A stretch of DNA of 64,000 nt from Bacillota bacterium (GTDB taxonomy: Bacteria > Bacillota > Clostridia > Christensenellales > SZUA-584), in assembly GCA_023408075.1 (NCBI GenBank), contig JAEYKW010000030.1:62001-126000 (forward strand), written 5' to 3'. Each line of letters starts with the position of its first letter. Position 1 is the stretch's first letter. Below the pieces are notes generated by a model that saw only the letters and a program-made list of their open reading frames with translations, did not search any database and was not told the origin of the DNA. The position numbers and the translations under genes were made by a program. Of the stretch, positions 42,188 through 50,965 are shown piece after piece.

Positions 42188-42712
42188 CTATTTGTCGATG
42201 TTCTTGCGCATTTTAAGCAACGCTGCGCCCATCAGGCTGGTGAGCACAAACGAAAACGCGGCCATGAGGCCAAAATCAAGGCGATCCTCAGTATGCGTAA
42301 ATATAAACGCGCCGAGGCTCGCGAGTGCGCAGACGAGAAACATGAAGAACGCAACCGAAGCCGCGCCGATAAAGCGCTTGTTGCGGTCTTGGCGGCTCGA
42401 TGCGTCGCTGAAGGATTCCGGGCGCTCGCCCGTATATTCGCGCCGCCAGACCATCATGCTTGCCATCTGCCCGACAAACTCCCAGCCGAACTCTTCATAC
42501 ATCTGCCGGTACTCCTTCTTGGGGAACGGCTGCATATCCGCCACATACCGGTATTTTTTAGGCTCGCCTTCGCGAAAGCGCATCGCGATGCTGTTCCACT
42601 GGCCGACCTTAACCGGGTGCCAGCCCTGCGCGGCGAGCTGTTCAAACCACTGCTCGTAGTCTGCGGGCACCACGAAATGAAATGCCGACAGCCAATACGT
42701 TTTCGTTTTCAT
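42188..42712 (-). CDS. DUF2812 domain-containing membrane protein
   Basis: A 174-residue protein. The N-terminal DUF2812 domain (1-100) has FVVPADYEQWFEQLAAQGWH and the MYEEFGWEFVGQMASMMVWR region; two membrane helices follow (about 121-143 and 150-168). DUF2812 genes are almost always paired with PadR repressors, as here: the PadR stop overlaps this start by 4 bases. Function is unknown, but the pairing suggests an envelope stress or drug response gene. Confidence 0.85.
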   Translation of the reverse strand: MKTKTYWLSAFHFVVPADYEQWFEQLAAQGWHPVKVGQWNSIAMRFREGEPKKYRYVADMQPFPKKEYRQMYEEFGWEFVGQMASMMVWRREYTGERPESFSDASSRQDRNKRFIGAASVAFFMFLVCALASLGAFIFTHTEDRLDFGLMAAFSFVLTSLMGAALLKMRKNIDK

Positions 42713-43032
42713 AACAATTCCTCCAAATGATGATAAACTTCTTTGATTCGTGCCGCTTCTTCGCGCAGTATGCTGCTGCCGAGCGGCGTGATGAGGTAGT
42801 ATTTCTTTCTGTCCTCTTCGCGCTGCGCTTGAATCAAGCCGTCCGGCTCGAGCTTGCCGATGCTTTGATAAATTGTTCCCGCACCGAGCACGATGCGCCC
42901 GCCGGTCAGCTCTTTGACATGCTGCATGATGCCGTAGCCGTGGCGCTCCTCGCGCAGCGAGAGCAGTATATAAAGCATGGTTTCGCTCATCGGTATATAG
43001 CGGCTTCTGACTTTTGCAATATCCATAGACAC
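42709..43032 (-). CDS. PadR family transcriptional regulator
   Basis: A 107-residue winged-helix repressor with the PadR pattern: SETMLYILLSLREERHGYGI (about 17-36), MQHVKELTGGRIVLGAGTIY (about 37-56) and LIQAQREEDRKKYYLIT. The short C-terminal helix is that of subfamily-2 PadR proteins. It precedes the DUF2812 gene with a 4-base overlap. Inverted repeats in its promoter (43037-43102) suggest self-repression. The start follows ATAGGAGG. Confidence 0.9.
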   Translation of the reverse strand: MSMDIAKVRSRYIPMSETMLYILLSLREERHGYGIMQHVKELTGGRIVLGAGTIYQSIGKLEPDGLIQAQREEDRKKYYLITPLGSSILREEAARIKEVYHHLEELL

Positions 43033-43036
43033 CTCC

Positions 43037-43102
43037 TATATCACGTTGAAATGCATCACATCGTGATATAGTTAGCATATATCATGGCGTGATACATGTC
43101 AA
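43037..43102 (-). promoter_or_regulatory. Promoter and PadR operator candidates
   Basis: On the minus strand, TTGACA (43102-43097), a 17-bp spacer and TATGCT (43079-43074). The spacer holds TATCA-N5-TGATA (43080-43094), and TATATCACG faces CGTGATATA over 16 bases at 43037-43070, between the -10 and the ribosome site. Repeated TATATCA/TGATATA half-sites at these places fit a repressor operator. Confidence 0.65.
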
Positions 43103-43179
43103 GCAATTTTAAAAAATTATTTGAGTGGGCAGCCTTTAGAATGGTACAATGCTGATAAGCGAAATAAGGAGGACAGAGT

Positions 43180-43533
43180 ATGAGTTTTTGCTGGTGTACG
43201 GTGCATGTGAAGGATATTGATGCATCGGTTCGGTTTTATGAGGAGATCGTTGGTATTCATGTCGTGAGGCGGTTCCCCGGCGGCGCGGGGTCGGAGATCG
43301 CGTTTCTGGGTGACGGCGAAACGAAGCTCGAGCTGATCGGCGGCGCGGGCGGCTTTTCGGGCAGCGGCATCGCAATCGGCTTTACGGTGGATGATCTGGA
43401 CGCAAAGATGGCATTTGTGCAGGAAAAAGGCATTGCGATGCACAGCGGACCGTTCTCGCCAAACCCGGCTACGCGGTTTTTCTTCGTGCAGGACCCGGAC
43501 GGGCTGCTCGTGCAGTTTGTGCAGAGTGTTTAG
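43180..43533 (+). CDS. VOC family (glyoxalase/bleomycin resistance-like) protein
   Basis: A 117-residue protein of the vicinal-oxygen-chelate fold with two beta-alpha-beta-beta-beta modules: WCTVHVKDIDASVRFYEEIV at the start and GIAIGFTVDDLDAKMAFVQE in the middle, ending FFVQDPDGLLVQFVQSV. Metal ligands would be His7, a mid-chain residue and the final Gln/Glu region, as in glyoxalase-like enzymes; the usual Glu near the end is replaced by Gln, so catalysis is uncertain. The GNAT gene follows by 5 bases. Confidence 0.82.
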   Translation: MSFCWCTVHVKDIDASVRFYEEIVGIHVVRRFPGGAGSEIAFLGDGETKLELIGGAGGFSGSGIAIGFTVDDLDAKMAFVQEKGIAMHSGPFSPNPATRFFFVQDPDGLLVQFVQSV

Positions 43534-43538
43534 CGCAT

Positions 43539-44030
43539 ATGGACATTGAATTGCGTCCAATCAAAAAAGCGGATCTGCCGCAGGCGGCTGCAATATGGAA
43601 TGATGTCGTGACGGCGGGAGACAGCTTCCCCGGTGATCAAATATTGAGCGAAGCCGAGGTGTGGGAGATGTTCGTTACCCAGACGGAGACGATCTGCGCG
43701 GTAAAGGGCGATGAGCTAGTCGGCGTGTATATCCTGCACCCAAATAACATTGGCCGCTGCGCGCATATCGCCAACGCGTCGTATGCTGTGAAGGCAGGCA
43801 TGCGCCGGCAGGGGATTGGGCGGCTGCTCGTGGAAGATTGCCTCGCGCGAACAAAGAGCCACGGGTTTCGCGGGCTGCAGTTTAACGCGGTGGTCGCCAG
43901 CAACACCGTCGCGATTGCGCTTTACTTAAAGCTCGGATTCAAGGTGCTCGGCACCGTGACGGGCGGCTACCGCGATAAAGACGGGCACTACCGCGACACG
44001 CTGATATTCTTGAAAACGCTGGCTGATTGA
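43539..44030 (+). CDS. GNAT family N-acetyltransferase
   Basis: A 163-residue acetyltransferase. The acetyl-CoA loop is VKAGMRRQGIGRLLVEDCL (about 86-104, R/Q-x-x-G-x-G), followed by the GFRGLQFNAVVASNTVAIAL helix-strand and LGFKVLGTVTGGYRDKDG, typical of the PhnO/phosphinothricin-like subgroup. It transfers acetyl from acetyl-CoA to an amine of an unknown small substrate. It probably shares a transcript with the VOC gene. Confidence 0.85.
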   Translation: MDIELRPIKKADLPQAAAIWNDVVTAGDSFPGDQILSEAEVWEMFVTQTETICAVKGDELVGVYILHPNNIGRCAHIANASYAVKAGMRRQGIGRLLVEDCLARTKSHGFRGLQFNAVVASNTVAIALYLKLGFKVLGTVTGGYRDKDGHYRDTLIFLKTLAD

Positions 44031-44050
44031 ATAGAGCGAGGGGTGAGAGC

Positions 44051-44573
44051 ATGACCAAAACGGAAATGAAAGAACTCGTCCACAAAAGCATTGGCGGGCG
44101 AAACCTTTTAAGGATGTATTTTCGCTATGATGCAAATTACTGGCACTGCTTTCCGCTAGACGCTAATGAAAAATTGATCCTTGGTATAAAACAAGATGAT
44201 TTTATTCTCGATGGTTATTCAATTAGACGATATGTTGACTTGAAGAAAGTTCAAATTGAGGAGGGTAAGCGTATCGATATCCTAAGAAATGAAGGTGTTA
44301 TCGACAGCATAAAAACGCCGAATATCGATATTTCAAATTGGGAAGCGGTATACTCCTCTTTGCAAAAGCTCAATAGAAACATTATTGTTGAGATTTAAGA
44401 GATATGTATATGTCTATCATTTTGATGCGGATGGCATTTGGGGGGAGAGCCCGGTTAAAATTCCATATGCCGAAATAACGAGTGTCTCGTTCGGCACGCG
44501 TTATGTGGACGTGTTCTCAAAGTATCTGGACAATCCCCCCGATGCTGTCCGCGGAGTTCAAACGGTCACTTGA
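44051..44573 (+). pseudogene. Frameshifted gene of unknown function
   Basis: Two consecutive frames look like parts of one protein. The first (44051-44398, 115 codons) begins after GAGGGGTGAGAGC and contains FILDGYSIRRYVDLKKVQIE and TPNIDISNWEAVYSSLQKLN. The second is shifted by one base and runs to 44573, with RYVYVYHFDADGIWGESPVK and YAEITSVSFGTRYVDVFSKY, a beta-rich end of the kind expected for this sort of protein. The join lies at about 44385-44398 and some residues seem missing between. Most likely an inactivated gene; its end also runs into the convergent sortase gene. No function is known to me. Confidence 0.6.
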
Positions 44574-45459
44574 CGAGCCGCGCGTGTACGACGAACCGCG
44601 CGTTGTCAAACTCGTAGCTGCATGTGCTCAGTGTCAGCACCACGTCCTCGGGGCTGAGCTTGATATCCGTTTTATACAGGCTCTTATCCTGAACACTTTG
44701 CAGGAATTTAAGCCAGTCGTCACCGGTTGCAAATGAAGTCTCAATGTAATTAAAATCCGTTCCCGTCACATAGGCGGAGAATATCTCCCATTCATAATCC
44801 TCATACAGCGTGTCGAACCGGATGATCCGGTTGTTTTTAAACGTCTCTTCCTCGGTCAGCTCTTTGAGCTTGTGAAACATGGAGCCGTTTTTCATGTTGT
44901 GCCCGTAAAGCACATAATGGCCTTTAAGCGGATACGCATCGGCATCGCAGCGGTAATCCATGAAGATGGCTCCGCTTCTCGACTTTGTGCGGTCGTAGCC
45001 GTGTGAAAGGTAATAATCGTTGTTGTCGGTCTGGGTCACGAGATAGCCGATATCAAGGCCTTCAATCGATATGCGCCCCACGATATCCGGGTTCTCCTCA
45101 AGCACGGATGCAAAACACGCCCTTGGAGCTGTCGGCACGGCAGCAGCCTCCGGCTCCGGCTGTTCAAACACCGCCGCTTCGCTGACCTGCGGCGCATCGG
45201 GAGCGGCCTCCTGTATGGTCTGCTGATAAAGGTTATCTGCGAGCTTTATCTGAATTTCATCGCCCACCTGAGAGATCAGCGAGGGCAGTATGCCGTACAC
45301 ACAAACCAAAAACAACGCGGCACCGAGCACCACCACCCCGAAAATTACCGTCAGCTTCGTGATGAGCTCGCTCTTGCCGCGGGCTTTTTCCCGCAGTGCG
45401 GCGGGCAGGTTCTTAATATCCACTCTCCCTGGAAAGCTGATTGTCTGCCATCTTTTCAT
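44566..45459 (-). CDS. Class B sortase
   Basis: A 297-residue sortase. A basic tail and a membrane helix (about 35-60) precede a Glu/Pro/Ala-rich spacer (about 85-115) and the sortase barrel (about 118-297). The catalytic His is in YVLYGHNMKNGS, the Cys in LTLSTCSYEF (C280) and the Arg in NARFVVHAR (R288). The TLSTC box and the helix-rich insert fit class B (SrtB), which attaches proteins to peptidoglycan at NPQTN- or (S/P)PxTG-like signals. No substrate with such a signal is complete in the window. The start at 45459 is set by AAGGAG. Confidence 0.9.
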   Translation of the reverse strand: MKRWQTISFPGRVDIKNLPAALREKARGKSELITKLTVIFGVVVLGAALFLVCVYGILPSLISQVGDEIQIKLADNLYQQTIQEAAPDAPQVSEAAVFEQPEPEAAAVPTAPRACFASVLEENPDIVGRISIEGLDIGYLVTQTDNNDYYLSHGYDRTKSRSGAIFMDYRCDADAYPLKGHYVLYGHNMKNGSMFHKLKELTEEETFKNNRIIRFDTLYEDYEWEIFSAYVTGTDFNYIETSFATGDDWLKFLQSVQDKSLYKTDIKLSPEDVVLTLSTCSYEFDNARFVVHARLVK

Positions 45460-45707
45460 GTCCTGTCTCCTTAAGCCGGCATTGAAAAACGCCAATACCG
45501 TTTCATCATTCAAGCACCAGAATGACTATATATGTTTTTGGCGTATGAACAGAAAACTTCGGCAATAATAGTCTGATTCACTTAAAACTTCTGTGATTGC
45601 GGGCCTTTCTGACAGTAACTCCTGTATTTTTATGTTTTTATGCTGCATTCGCTTTACTTCGTGCTGAATAGCACGTCGTCCGTAAGATTTGCGCGGATAA
45701 GGAAAAG

Positions 45708-45729
45708 AAAAGCGCTTGCAGAGCGCTTT
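45708..45729 (-). terminator. Rho-independent terminator of the MacAB-type operon
   Basis: AAAGCGCT and AGCGCTTT pair around TGCAG; on the minus strand a TTTTCTTTTCC tail follows. It lies 25 bases after the permease stop. The rest of 45460-45753 holds no gene. Confidence 0.75.
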
Positions 45730-45753
45730 ATAGCTGTAAATATCCATATATTA

Positions 45754-46929
45754 CTATTCGTGCCGCAGTGCCTCCACGGGATCGAGCTTCGAGGCCTTAT
45801 AGGCCGGCATAAGCCCGAATATGATGCCCACCGTCGCCGAGAAAAGCACGCTGAGTGACGCCGCCGAGGCCGAGACGGTAGCCTTGATGCCAAGCACGCC
45901 GCCCGCCGCGAGTGTCAGGCCGATGCCCGCTGCCAGGCCGAGCAAACCGCCCAGCATCGCGTAAAACAGCGCTTCCGCGAGGAACTGACCCAAAATGTGA
46001 TGTTCGCCCGCACCGAGCGCTTTGCGGATGCCGATTTCCCGCGTGCGTTCCTTTATCGTCACGAGCATAATGTTCATGATGCCGATGCCGCCCACCACGA
46101 GCGCAATCGCGGCCACGGCGCTCACCACCGTTTTGAATATATCAAGAATATTCTGGGCGTTTTGCAGCTCCTGTGTCAGGTTGATGATTTTTATTGTGCC
46201 GTCGCCGTACTTTTTCAGCAGGCGGGACGTGCAGTTGTCAATAACGCTGTCGAGTGCGTCCGTATTCTGTACCGTGACGGATATTTCATCGAGATAGTTG
46301 TTGGAAAACATCGCATTGAACGTTGTCACGGGTATATAGCATTTGCCCGAAAAGAAAGAGGAGTATATGGACTGATCCTCCTTTTCCACGCCAATCACAG
46401 TATACTTTTGCCCGTTGATGCTGACCTGACTGCCCTCTGCGTCACGGTCCTCAAAAAGGCTGTCTTTGGCCTCCTGACTGAGCACCACCACACGGCGCCC
46501 GTATTCCACATCCTTCTCGGTAATGCCGCGCCCCTCGAGAAACTGCATTTGTTCCATGGTAAAAAGCGATGGCGTGGTGCCCACCACATCCGACACGATA
46601 TTCGTTTCGGCGGAAGACAGGTAACTTTTTTCGTAGGCGCTCGGGGCCACTTCACTGACGCCGTTCACTTTTTTGAGCATATCGGCGTCACTCATGGTCA
46701 GCAGGTCGTTGGGGCCGCGCAAATCGTTCGGGAAGAACCAGACTCTGTTGATGCCGAATTTCTGCAGCTCCGAGTTGATCATATCCTGCCCGCCGTTGCC
46801 GACCGAAATGACGGTGATCATCGATGCGATGCCGATCATGATGCCGAGTACGGTAAGAATCGTCCTCAGCTTGTTTTTCTTAATCTGATGGGCGGCAATG
46901 CCGACATAATCCGATACCTTCATGAGCAT
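45754..46929 (-). CDS. MacB-like ABC transporter permease (FtsX family)
   Basis: A 391-residue permease with the MacB/FtsX layout: one helix at residues 20-42 (LRTILTVLGIMIGIASMITV), a periplasmic-type MacB_PCD domain (about 45-240) and three C-terminal helices with the conserved ERTREIGIRKALGAGEHHIL motif between them. The tripartite set here (adaptor, ATPase, permease) is the Gram-positive version of MacAB and usually exports peptides or antibiotics, or extracts lipoprotein-like substrates. It overlaps the ATPase gene by 10 bases. Confidence 0.92.
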   Translation of the reverse strand: MLMKVSDYVGIAAHQIKKNKLRTILTVLGIMIGIASMITVISVGNGGQDMINSELQKFGINRVWFFPNDLRGPNDLLTMSDADMLKKVNGVSEVAPSAYEKSYLSSAETNIVSDVVGTTPSLFTMEQMQFLEGRGITEKDVEYGRRVVVLSQEAKDSLFEDRDAEGSQVSINGQKYTVIGVEKEDQSIYSSFFSGKCYIPVTTFNAMFSNNYLDEISVTVQNTDALDSVIDNCTSRLLKKYGDGTIKIINLTQELQNAQNILDIFKTVVSAVAAIALVVGGIGIMNIMLVTIKERTREIGIRKALGAGEHHILGQFLAEALFYAMLGGLLGLAAGIGLTLAAGGVLGIKATVSASAASLSVLFSATVGIIFGLMPAYKASKLDPVEALRHE

Positions 46930-47606
46930 TCCTCTTCGCTGACAATCAGCCCGTCTCTCAGCACGATGAGCTCACCCGCGAACGACGCGATATTGCGTTC
47001 ATGCGTAATCAGCACGATGGTTGCGCCCTGCTTATTCAGCTGGCAGAGCATGTGCATGATGTCGTCGCCCGTGCGGCTGTCAAGGTTGCCCGTGGGCTCA
47101 TCCGCGAGTATAAGGCTCGGGGAATTGACGAGCGCGCGCGCTATCGCGACGCGCTGCCGCTGGCCGCCCGAGAGCTGGCTCGGCAGATGCCCGGCACGGC
47201 TGGATAGCCCGGTCAGTTCGAGGAGTTCGGAGGATTTTTTACGCCGTTCCCTCGGCGGCGTTCCCGAATACACCATGGGCAGCTCTATGTTCTGCCGCGC
47301 TGTTAAAGAAGGCAGCAGATAAAAGGACTGAAATATAAAGCCGATGCGCCTGTTGCGCAGGTAAACCTTGCTCTGGGTGCTGAGGCGCTTGACGTTCGTG
47401 CCCGCAAATATATAGTCGCCTGTTGTCTGGCTGTCGATGCAGCCGAGTATGTTCATCAGCGTTGTTTTACCTGAACCGGACGGTCCCATCACAGCGAGGA
47501 ACCCGCCGTTCGGGATTTTTAAGGAGACACCCTGCAACGCATGCACACGCGTTTCGCCGCGTCCGTATGTTTTATAAAGGTTATTCACCTCGATCATAGC
47601 TGACAT
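46920..47606 (-). CDS. MacB-like ABC transporter ATP-binding protein
   Basis: A 228-residue ATPase of the LolD/MacB class. Walker A GPSGSGKTTLMNILG (about 42-56), signature LSGGQRQRVAIARAL (about 145-159), Walker B LILADEPTGNLDSRTG, and H-loop VLITHE. It energises the permease encoded next. Its start overlaps the end of the adaptor gene by 26 bases and its end overlaps the permease start, so the three are one translational unit. Confidence 0.93.
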   Translation of the reverse strand: MSAMIEVNNLYKTYGRGETRVHALQGVSLKIPNGGFLAVMGPSGSGKTTLMNILGCIDSQTTGDYIFAGTNVKRLSTQSKVYLRNRRIGFIFQSFYLLPSLTARQNIELPMVYSGTPPRERRKKSSELLELTGLSSRAGHLPSQLSGGQRQRVAIARALVNSPSLILADEPTGNLDSRTGDDIMHMLCQLNKQGATIVLITHERNIASFAGELIVLRDGLIVSEEECS

Positions 47607-48762
47607 GCTGGCCCTCCTTAATGTTCTGCGGTGTTGTGATTACGCGGTCTCCGGCGGAGAGGCCGCGGACGATTTCGGCGCTCGCTTCGTCCTCGAATCC
47701 CAGGACCACGGCGCGTTTCTCGGCAATATCGTCCGCACCCACCACAAACACACAATTATCGTCCGTGAGGCAATCGAGCGGAACGCTGAGCACACCCTTC
47801 TTTTCACTTTGGACAATCTTTATGTCGACAACGGCACCGATCATCTTGTCAAAAGACTCTTCGGGCTCAATTTCAATCTTGGTCATCGTATCAAAAGACG
47901 TCGCATCGCCCACGTCGGTCGCGGCCGAGCCGATATGCGTCAGCGTGCCGGTGTAGCGTTTGCTGCCGCTGCTGATGGTCACGTCCATGCCTTCTGAGAG
48001 GCCTGCGAGGTCTTTTTCATAAACGTAGCCTGTGATCAGCGTGTTGTCGGTATCGGCAATCACCATGGCGGGAATGCCGGGGGAGAGCACTTCGCCCACG
48101 TTCACATTCACGGCGACGACGGTGCCGGATATGCGGCTTTTGTAGGTCATGCCGTTCACGAGATCCTCCAAGCGGTCTACCGAGAGGGAGGCCAGCTCAA
48201 GCTGGCTGTCCGTGCTTAAATTGGACATATCCATCGAACTCAAATCGGGGATATCGTCAAGGCTTTGCGAGAGTGACGAGGAGGCCTGATTGACGGCTGC
48301 CGCGGTTTCGCTGCCGAAGGTTTCGTTTAACGATTCATAATCGTAACCGGTGGACTGAGACAGCGCGAGTGCAAGCTTGGCTTTTTCTTCAGCCAAAGCG
48401 CCGGAACCGTTCTGGGCCATCGTCATTTGCGTGGTGGCATCGCTGAGCGCTTCATATTTGAGCTGCGCTTCCTCCAGCTGGGCTTTGGCCTGCGTGGCGT
48501 CGAGCTCAAAAAGTATGTCGTTCTTATCGACATGGCTGCCCTCGGAAACGTTAAGCGACGCGATGGTGCCGCCCGTTTCGCTCATGACACTATACATTTT
48601 CTCGGGTTCCACTTTCCCCGAGAATTCCAAGTTGTTTGCGAGATTTGAAGTCTTTACCTCGTATAGACTGACAAAGGCGACAGGATCGCCTTCGTTAAAG
48701 TATAAAAACCAGCCCAATGCAATGATAGCCAGCACACCAAATAGCAGAATCACTTTTCTCAT
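47581..48762 (-). CDS. Efflux adaptor (HlyD/MacA family) protein
   Basis: A 393-residue membrane-fusion protein. An N-terminal anchor (about 4-20) is followed by a lipoyl-like half (SGKVEPEKMYSVMSETGGTI, then ASLNVSEGSHVDKND), an alpha-helical hairpin (about 90-185), the second lipoyl half (ISGTVVAVNVNVGEVLSPG) and beta-barrel parts to the C-terminus. In Gram-positives such adaptors act outside the membrane together with MacB-like permeases. First gene of the exporter operon, reading away from argC. Confidence 0.9.
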   Translation of the reverse strand: MRKVILLFGVLAIIALGWFLYFNEGDPVAFVSLYEVKTSNLANNLEFSGKVEPEKMYSVMSETGGTIASLNVSEGSHVDKNDILFELDATQAKAQLEEAQLKYEALSDATTQMTMAQNGSGALAEEKAKLALALSQSTGYDYESLNETFGSETAAAVNQASSSLSQSLDDIPDLSSMDMSNLSTDSQLELASLSVDRLEDLVNGMTYKSRISGTVVAVNVNVGEVLSPGIPAMVIADTDNTLITGYVYEKDLAGLSEGMDVTISSGSKRYTGTLTHIGSAATDVGDATSFDTMTKIEIEPEESFDKMIGAVVDIKIVQSEKKGVLSVPLDCLTDDNCVFVVGADDIAEKRAVVLGFEDEASAEIVRGLSAGDRVITTPQNIKEGQHVSYDRGE

Positions 48763-49003
48763 GCCGTCAGCCCCCCTTTAAAAATGCGTGTGATGTCGAT
48801 TGTAGTTTGGCAGTTTTTCAGCCGCGTTATTCTGAGAATGTCGATTAATTCGCGCGCTTTTTCATGACAGGCTTTCTACACTGATTGTGCCGCAAAAACC
48901 TTGAAATCAGCCCGCGTTTTTATCAGCCTGCGCCCTGTAAGACAAATATGATTCTTTTCAATTCATTGCGCCTGTTCAAGACAGGGCATTTTTATAAAAA
49001 ACT

Positions 49004-49041
49004 GTTGCATTTTTATGCATTTAAATGTATATTTATTAATA
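49004..49041 (+). promoter_or_regulatory. ArgR/AhrC-like operator over the argC promoter
   Basis: GTTGCATTTTTATGCAT (49004-49020) closely matches the reverse complement of the Bacillus ARG-box consensus; it contains the palindrome TGCAT-TTTT-ATGCA. A second AT-rich half-match (AAATGTATATTTATTAAT) adjoins. The site covers a promoter, TTGCAT (49005-49010), 17-bp spacer, TATATT (49028-49033), so arginine-bound ArgR would block transcription. In 48763-49003 I see no gene. Confidence 0.7.
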
Positions 49042-49064
49042 GATAATACAAGGAGGCTTCAAAA

Positions 49065-50096
49065 GTGGTTAAAGTCAGCGTCGTCGGCGCAACGGGATAT
49101 GCAGGCGCGGAGCTTATGCGGCTGCTTGCAGCGCATAAGGAAACACAAATTGTGCATGCCGCATCAAAAAGCTATGCAGGCCAGCAGCTCAGCGCGGTTT
49201 ATCCGAGCTTTGCGGGCTCAAATATCATGCTCGATGATATAGATCTTAAAAAATTCTCACAGGACAGCGACATCGTCTTTACATGCCTGCCGCACGGCGC
49301 ATCTGCCGAGGCGGCCTCTGTGCTGCTGGGTGGCGGCGCGCGCGTGATTGACCTGTCGGGAGATTTTCGATACACGGATGCGAATGTTTATGAGGCGTGG
49401 TACAAAATGCCGCACGGCGCAAAGCAGCTGCTTTTCCAAAGCGTCTACGGTATGCCTGAAATATACCGCGATAAAATCGCGGCAGCGAAGCTCATCGGCA
49501 ACCCGGGCTGCTACACCACCTGTTCCATACTCGCGCTGTATCCGCTGCTCAAAATGGGTTTGATTGACGCAAACGGCATCATTATCGACGCGAAGTCGGG
49601 CGTGAGCGGCGCGGGGCGCAGCGAAAAGCTTGACAATGCGTTTTGCGAGGTGGACGAATCGGTTAAGGCGTACAGCGTTGCGACGCACCGCCATACGTCC
49701 GAAATCGAGCAGGAGCTGTCCTTTGCGGCGGGAGAACCGGTGGTGCTCTCGTTCACGCCGCATCTCGTGCCGATCAAGCGCGGCATCATCGCCACGATCT
49801 ACGCGGCACCCAAGGCGGGCGTGACGGAGGCGGATATAAAGGATGCATACGCCATGTATAACGGCGAACCGTTTGTGAATGTGCTGGACGGCGCGCTGCC
49901 CGAAATCAAGCATGTGAACGGCAGCAATAATTTAAACATCGGCTTCGTGCTGGATAAGCGCGCGGGGCGCCTCGTGATCGTATCGTGCCTTGACAACCTG
50001 ATCAAGGGCGCGGCGGGGCAGGCGGTGCAGAACATGAACATCATGTGCGGCTTCGATGAAGCCGAGGGACTAAGCAAAACAGGATGGTATTTATAA
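49065..50096 (+). CDS. argC: N-acetyl-gamma-glutamyl-phosphate reductase
   Basis: A 343-residue enzyme of the arginine pathway that reduces N-acetylglutamyl phosphate to the semialdehyde with NADPH. The nucleotide loop VVGATGYAGAELMRLL is at residues 6-21, the catalytic Cys in GNPGCYTTC (C149), and the active-site His in THRHTSEIEQEL. The start is GTG with AAGGAGG upstream. First gene of argC-argB-argD, under the ARG-box promoter. Confidence 0.97.
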   Translation: MVKVSVVGATGYAGAELMRLLAAHKETQIVHAASKSYAGQQLSAVYPSFAGSNIMLDDIDLKKFSQDSDIVFTCLPHGASAEAASVLLGGGARVIDLSGDFRYTDANVYEAWYKMPHGAKQLLFQSVYGMPEIYRDKIAAAKLIGNPGCYTTCSILALYPLLKMGLIDANGIIIDAKSGVSGAGRSEKLDNAFCEVDESVKAYSVATHRHTSEIEQELSFAAGEPVVLSFTPHLVPIKRGIIATIYAAPKAGVTEADIKDAYAMYNGEPFVNVLDGALPEIKHVNGSNNLNIGFVLDKRAGRLVIVSCLDNLIKGAAGQAVQNMNIMCGFDEAEGLSKTGWYL

Positions 50097-50097
50097 T

Positions 50098-50961
50098 ATG
50101 GATAAGTTTTTTGAAAAAGCCAATATACTGATCGAGGCGCTGCCGTATATCCGGCGGCTCTCGGGCAAAACGGTTGTCATCAAATACGGCGGCGCGGCCA
50201 TGCTCTCTTCCGAGCTTTCAGAAAAGATCATGCAGGACATCACACTGCTCAAATACGTGGGCATGAACCCGATCGTTGTGCACGGCGGCGGCGGCGACAT
50301 CAACAAGATGCTCAAGCTATACGAAGTGGAGCCCGAATTTCACAACGGCCTGCGCGTGACGGATGCACAGACGATGGACGTGGTGCAGATGGTGCTGATG
50401 GGCAAAATCAACAAGGATATCGTGACGCACCTTGGCATTGCGGGCGCGAAGGCAATCGGCCTTTGCGGCAAGGACGCGGGACTCATCAAGGCCGAAAAAA
50501 TGCTCGCGGACGACGGCTACGACTTGGGGCTCGTGGGCAAAATCACCGAGATCAACACGAAGCTGCTAAACACGCTTGCGATGGATGAGTATATCCCCGT
50601 CATCGCGCCGATCGGCATCGGGGAGAACGGCGAGAGCTTCAACATCAATGCGGACACAGTGGCGGGCGAAATCGCCGCGGCGCTCAGCGCGGAAAAGCTG
50701 ATGTTTTTAACCGACATCGATGGTATCCGCAGCGACCCAAGCGATCCGTCCACGCTCGTCTACGAGATATCCATCGACGAGATTTACGGCTATATCAACA
50801 AGGGCGTGATATCGGGCGGCATGCTGCCCAAGGTGGAAGGCTGCATCAAGGCGATTCAAAGTGGCGTGAAGCGCACGCATATACTCAACGGCACGATTCC
50901 GCATCCGATACTGCTCGAGATATTCACGGATACCGGCATCGGCACGATGGTGAGGGAGTAA
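50098..50961 (+). CDS. argB: Acetylglutamate kinase
   Basis: A 287-residue amino-acid kinase that phosphorylates N-acetylglutamate, usually the arginine-inhibited step. VVIKYGGAAM (about 26-35) is the ATP loop and VVHGGGGDINKMLKL (about 59-73) the substrate loop; DKDAGL-like CGKDAGLIKAEK and FLTDIDGIRSDPS are also typical. An N-terminal helix of about 20 residues (EKANILIEALPYIRR) is like that of arginine-sensitive hexameric enzymes. The start is one base after the argC stop. Confidence 0.97.
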   Translation: MDKFFEKANILIEALPYIRRLSGKTVVIKYGGAAMLSSELSEKIMQDITLLKYVGMNPIVVHGGGGDINKMLKLYEVEPEFHNGLRVTDAQTMDVVQMVLMGKINKDIVTHLGIAGAKAIGLCGKDAGLIKAEKMLADDGYDLGLVGKITEINTKLLNTLAMDEYIPVIAPIGIGENGESFNINADTVAGEIAAALSAEKLMFLTDIDGIRSDPSDPSTLVYEISIDEIYGYINKGVISGGMLPKVEGCIKAIQSGVKRTHILNGTIPHPILLEIFTDTGIGTMVRE

Positions 50962-50965
50962 GCGC

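Noticed and set aside
45997..47322. 441-codon plus-strand frame opposite the MacB-like genes
   Set aside because: His/Ala/Val-rich antisense translation covering two genes with complete ABC motifs on the minus strand.
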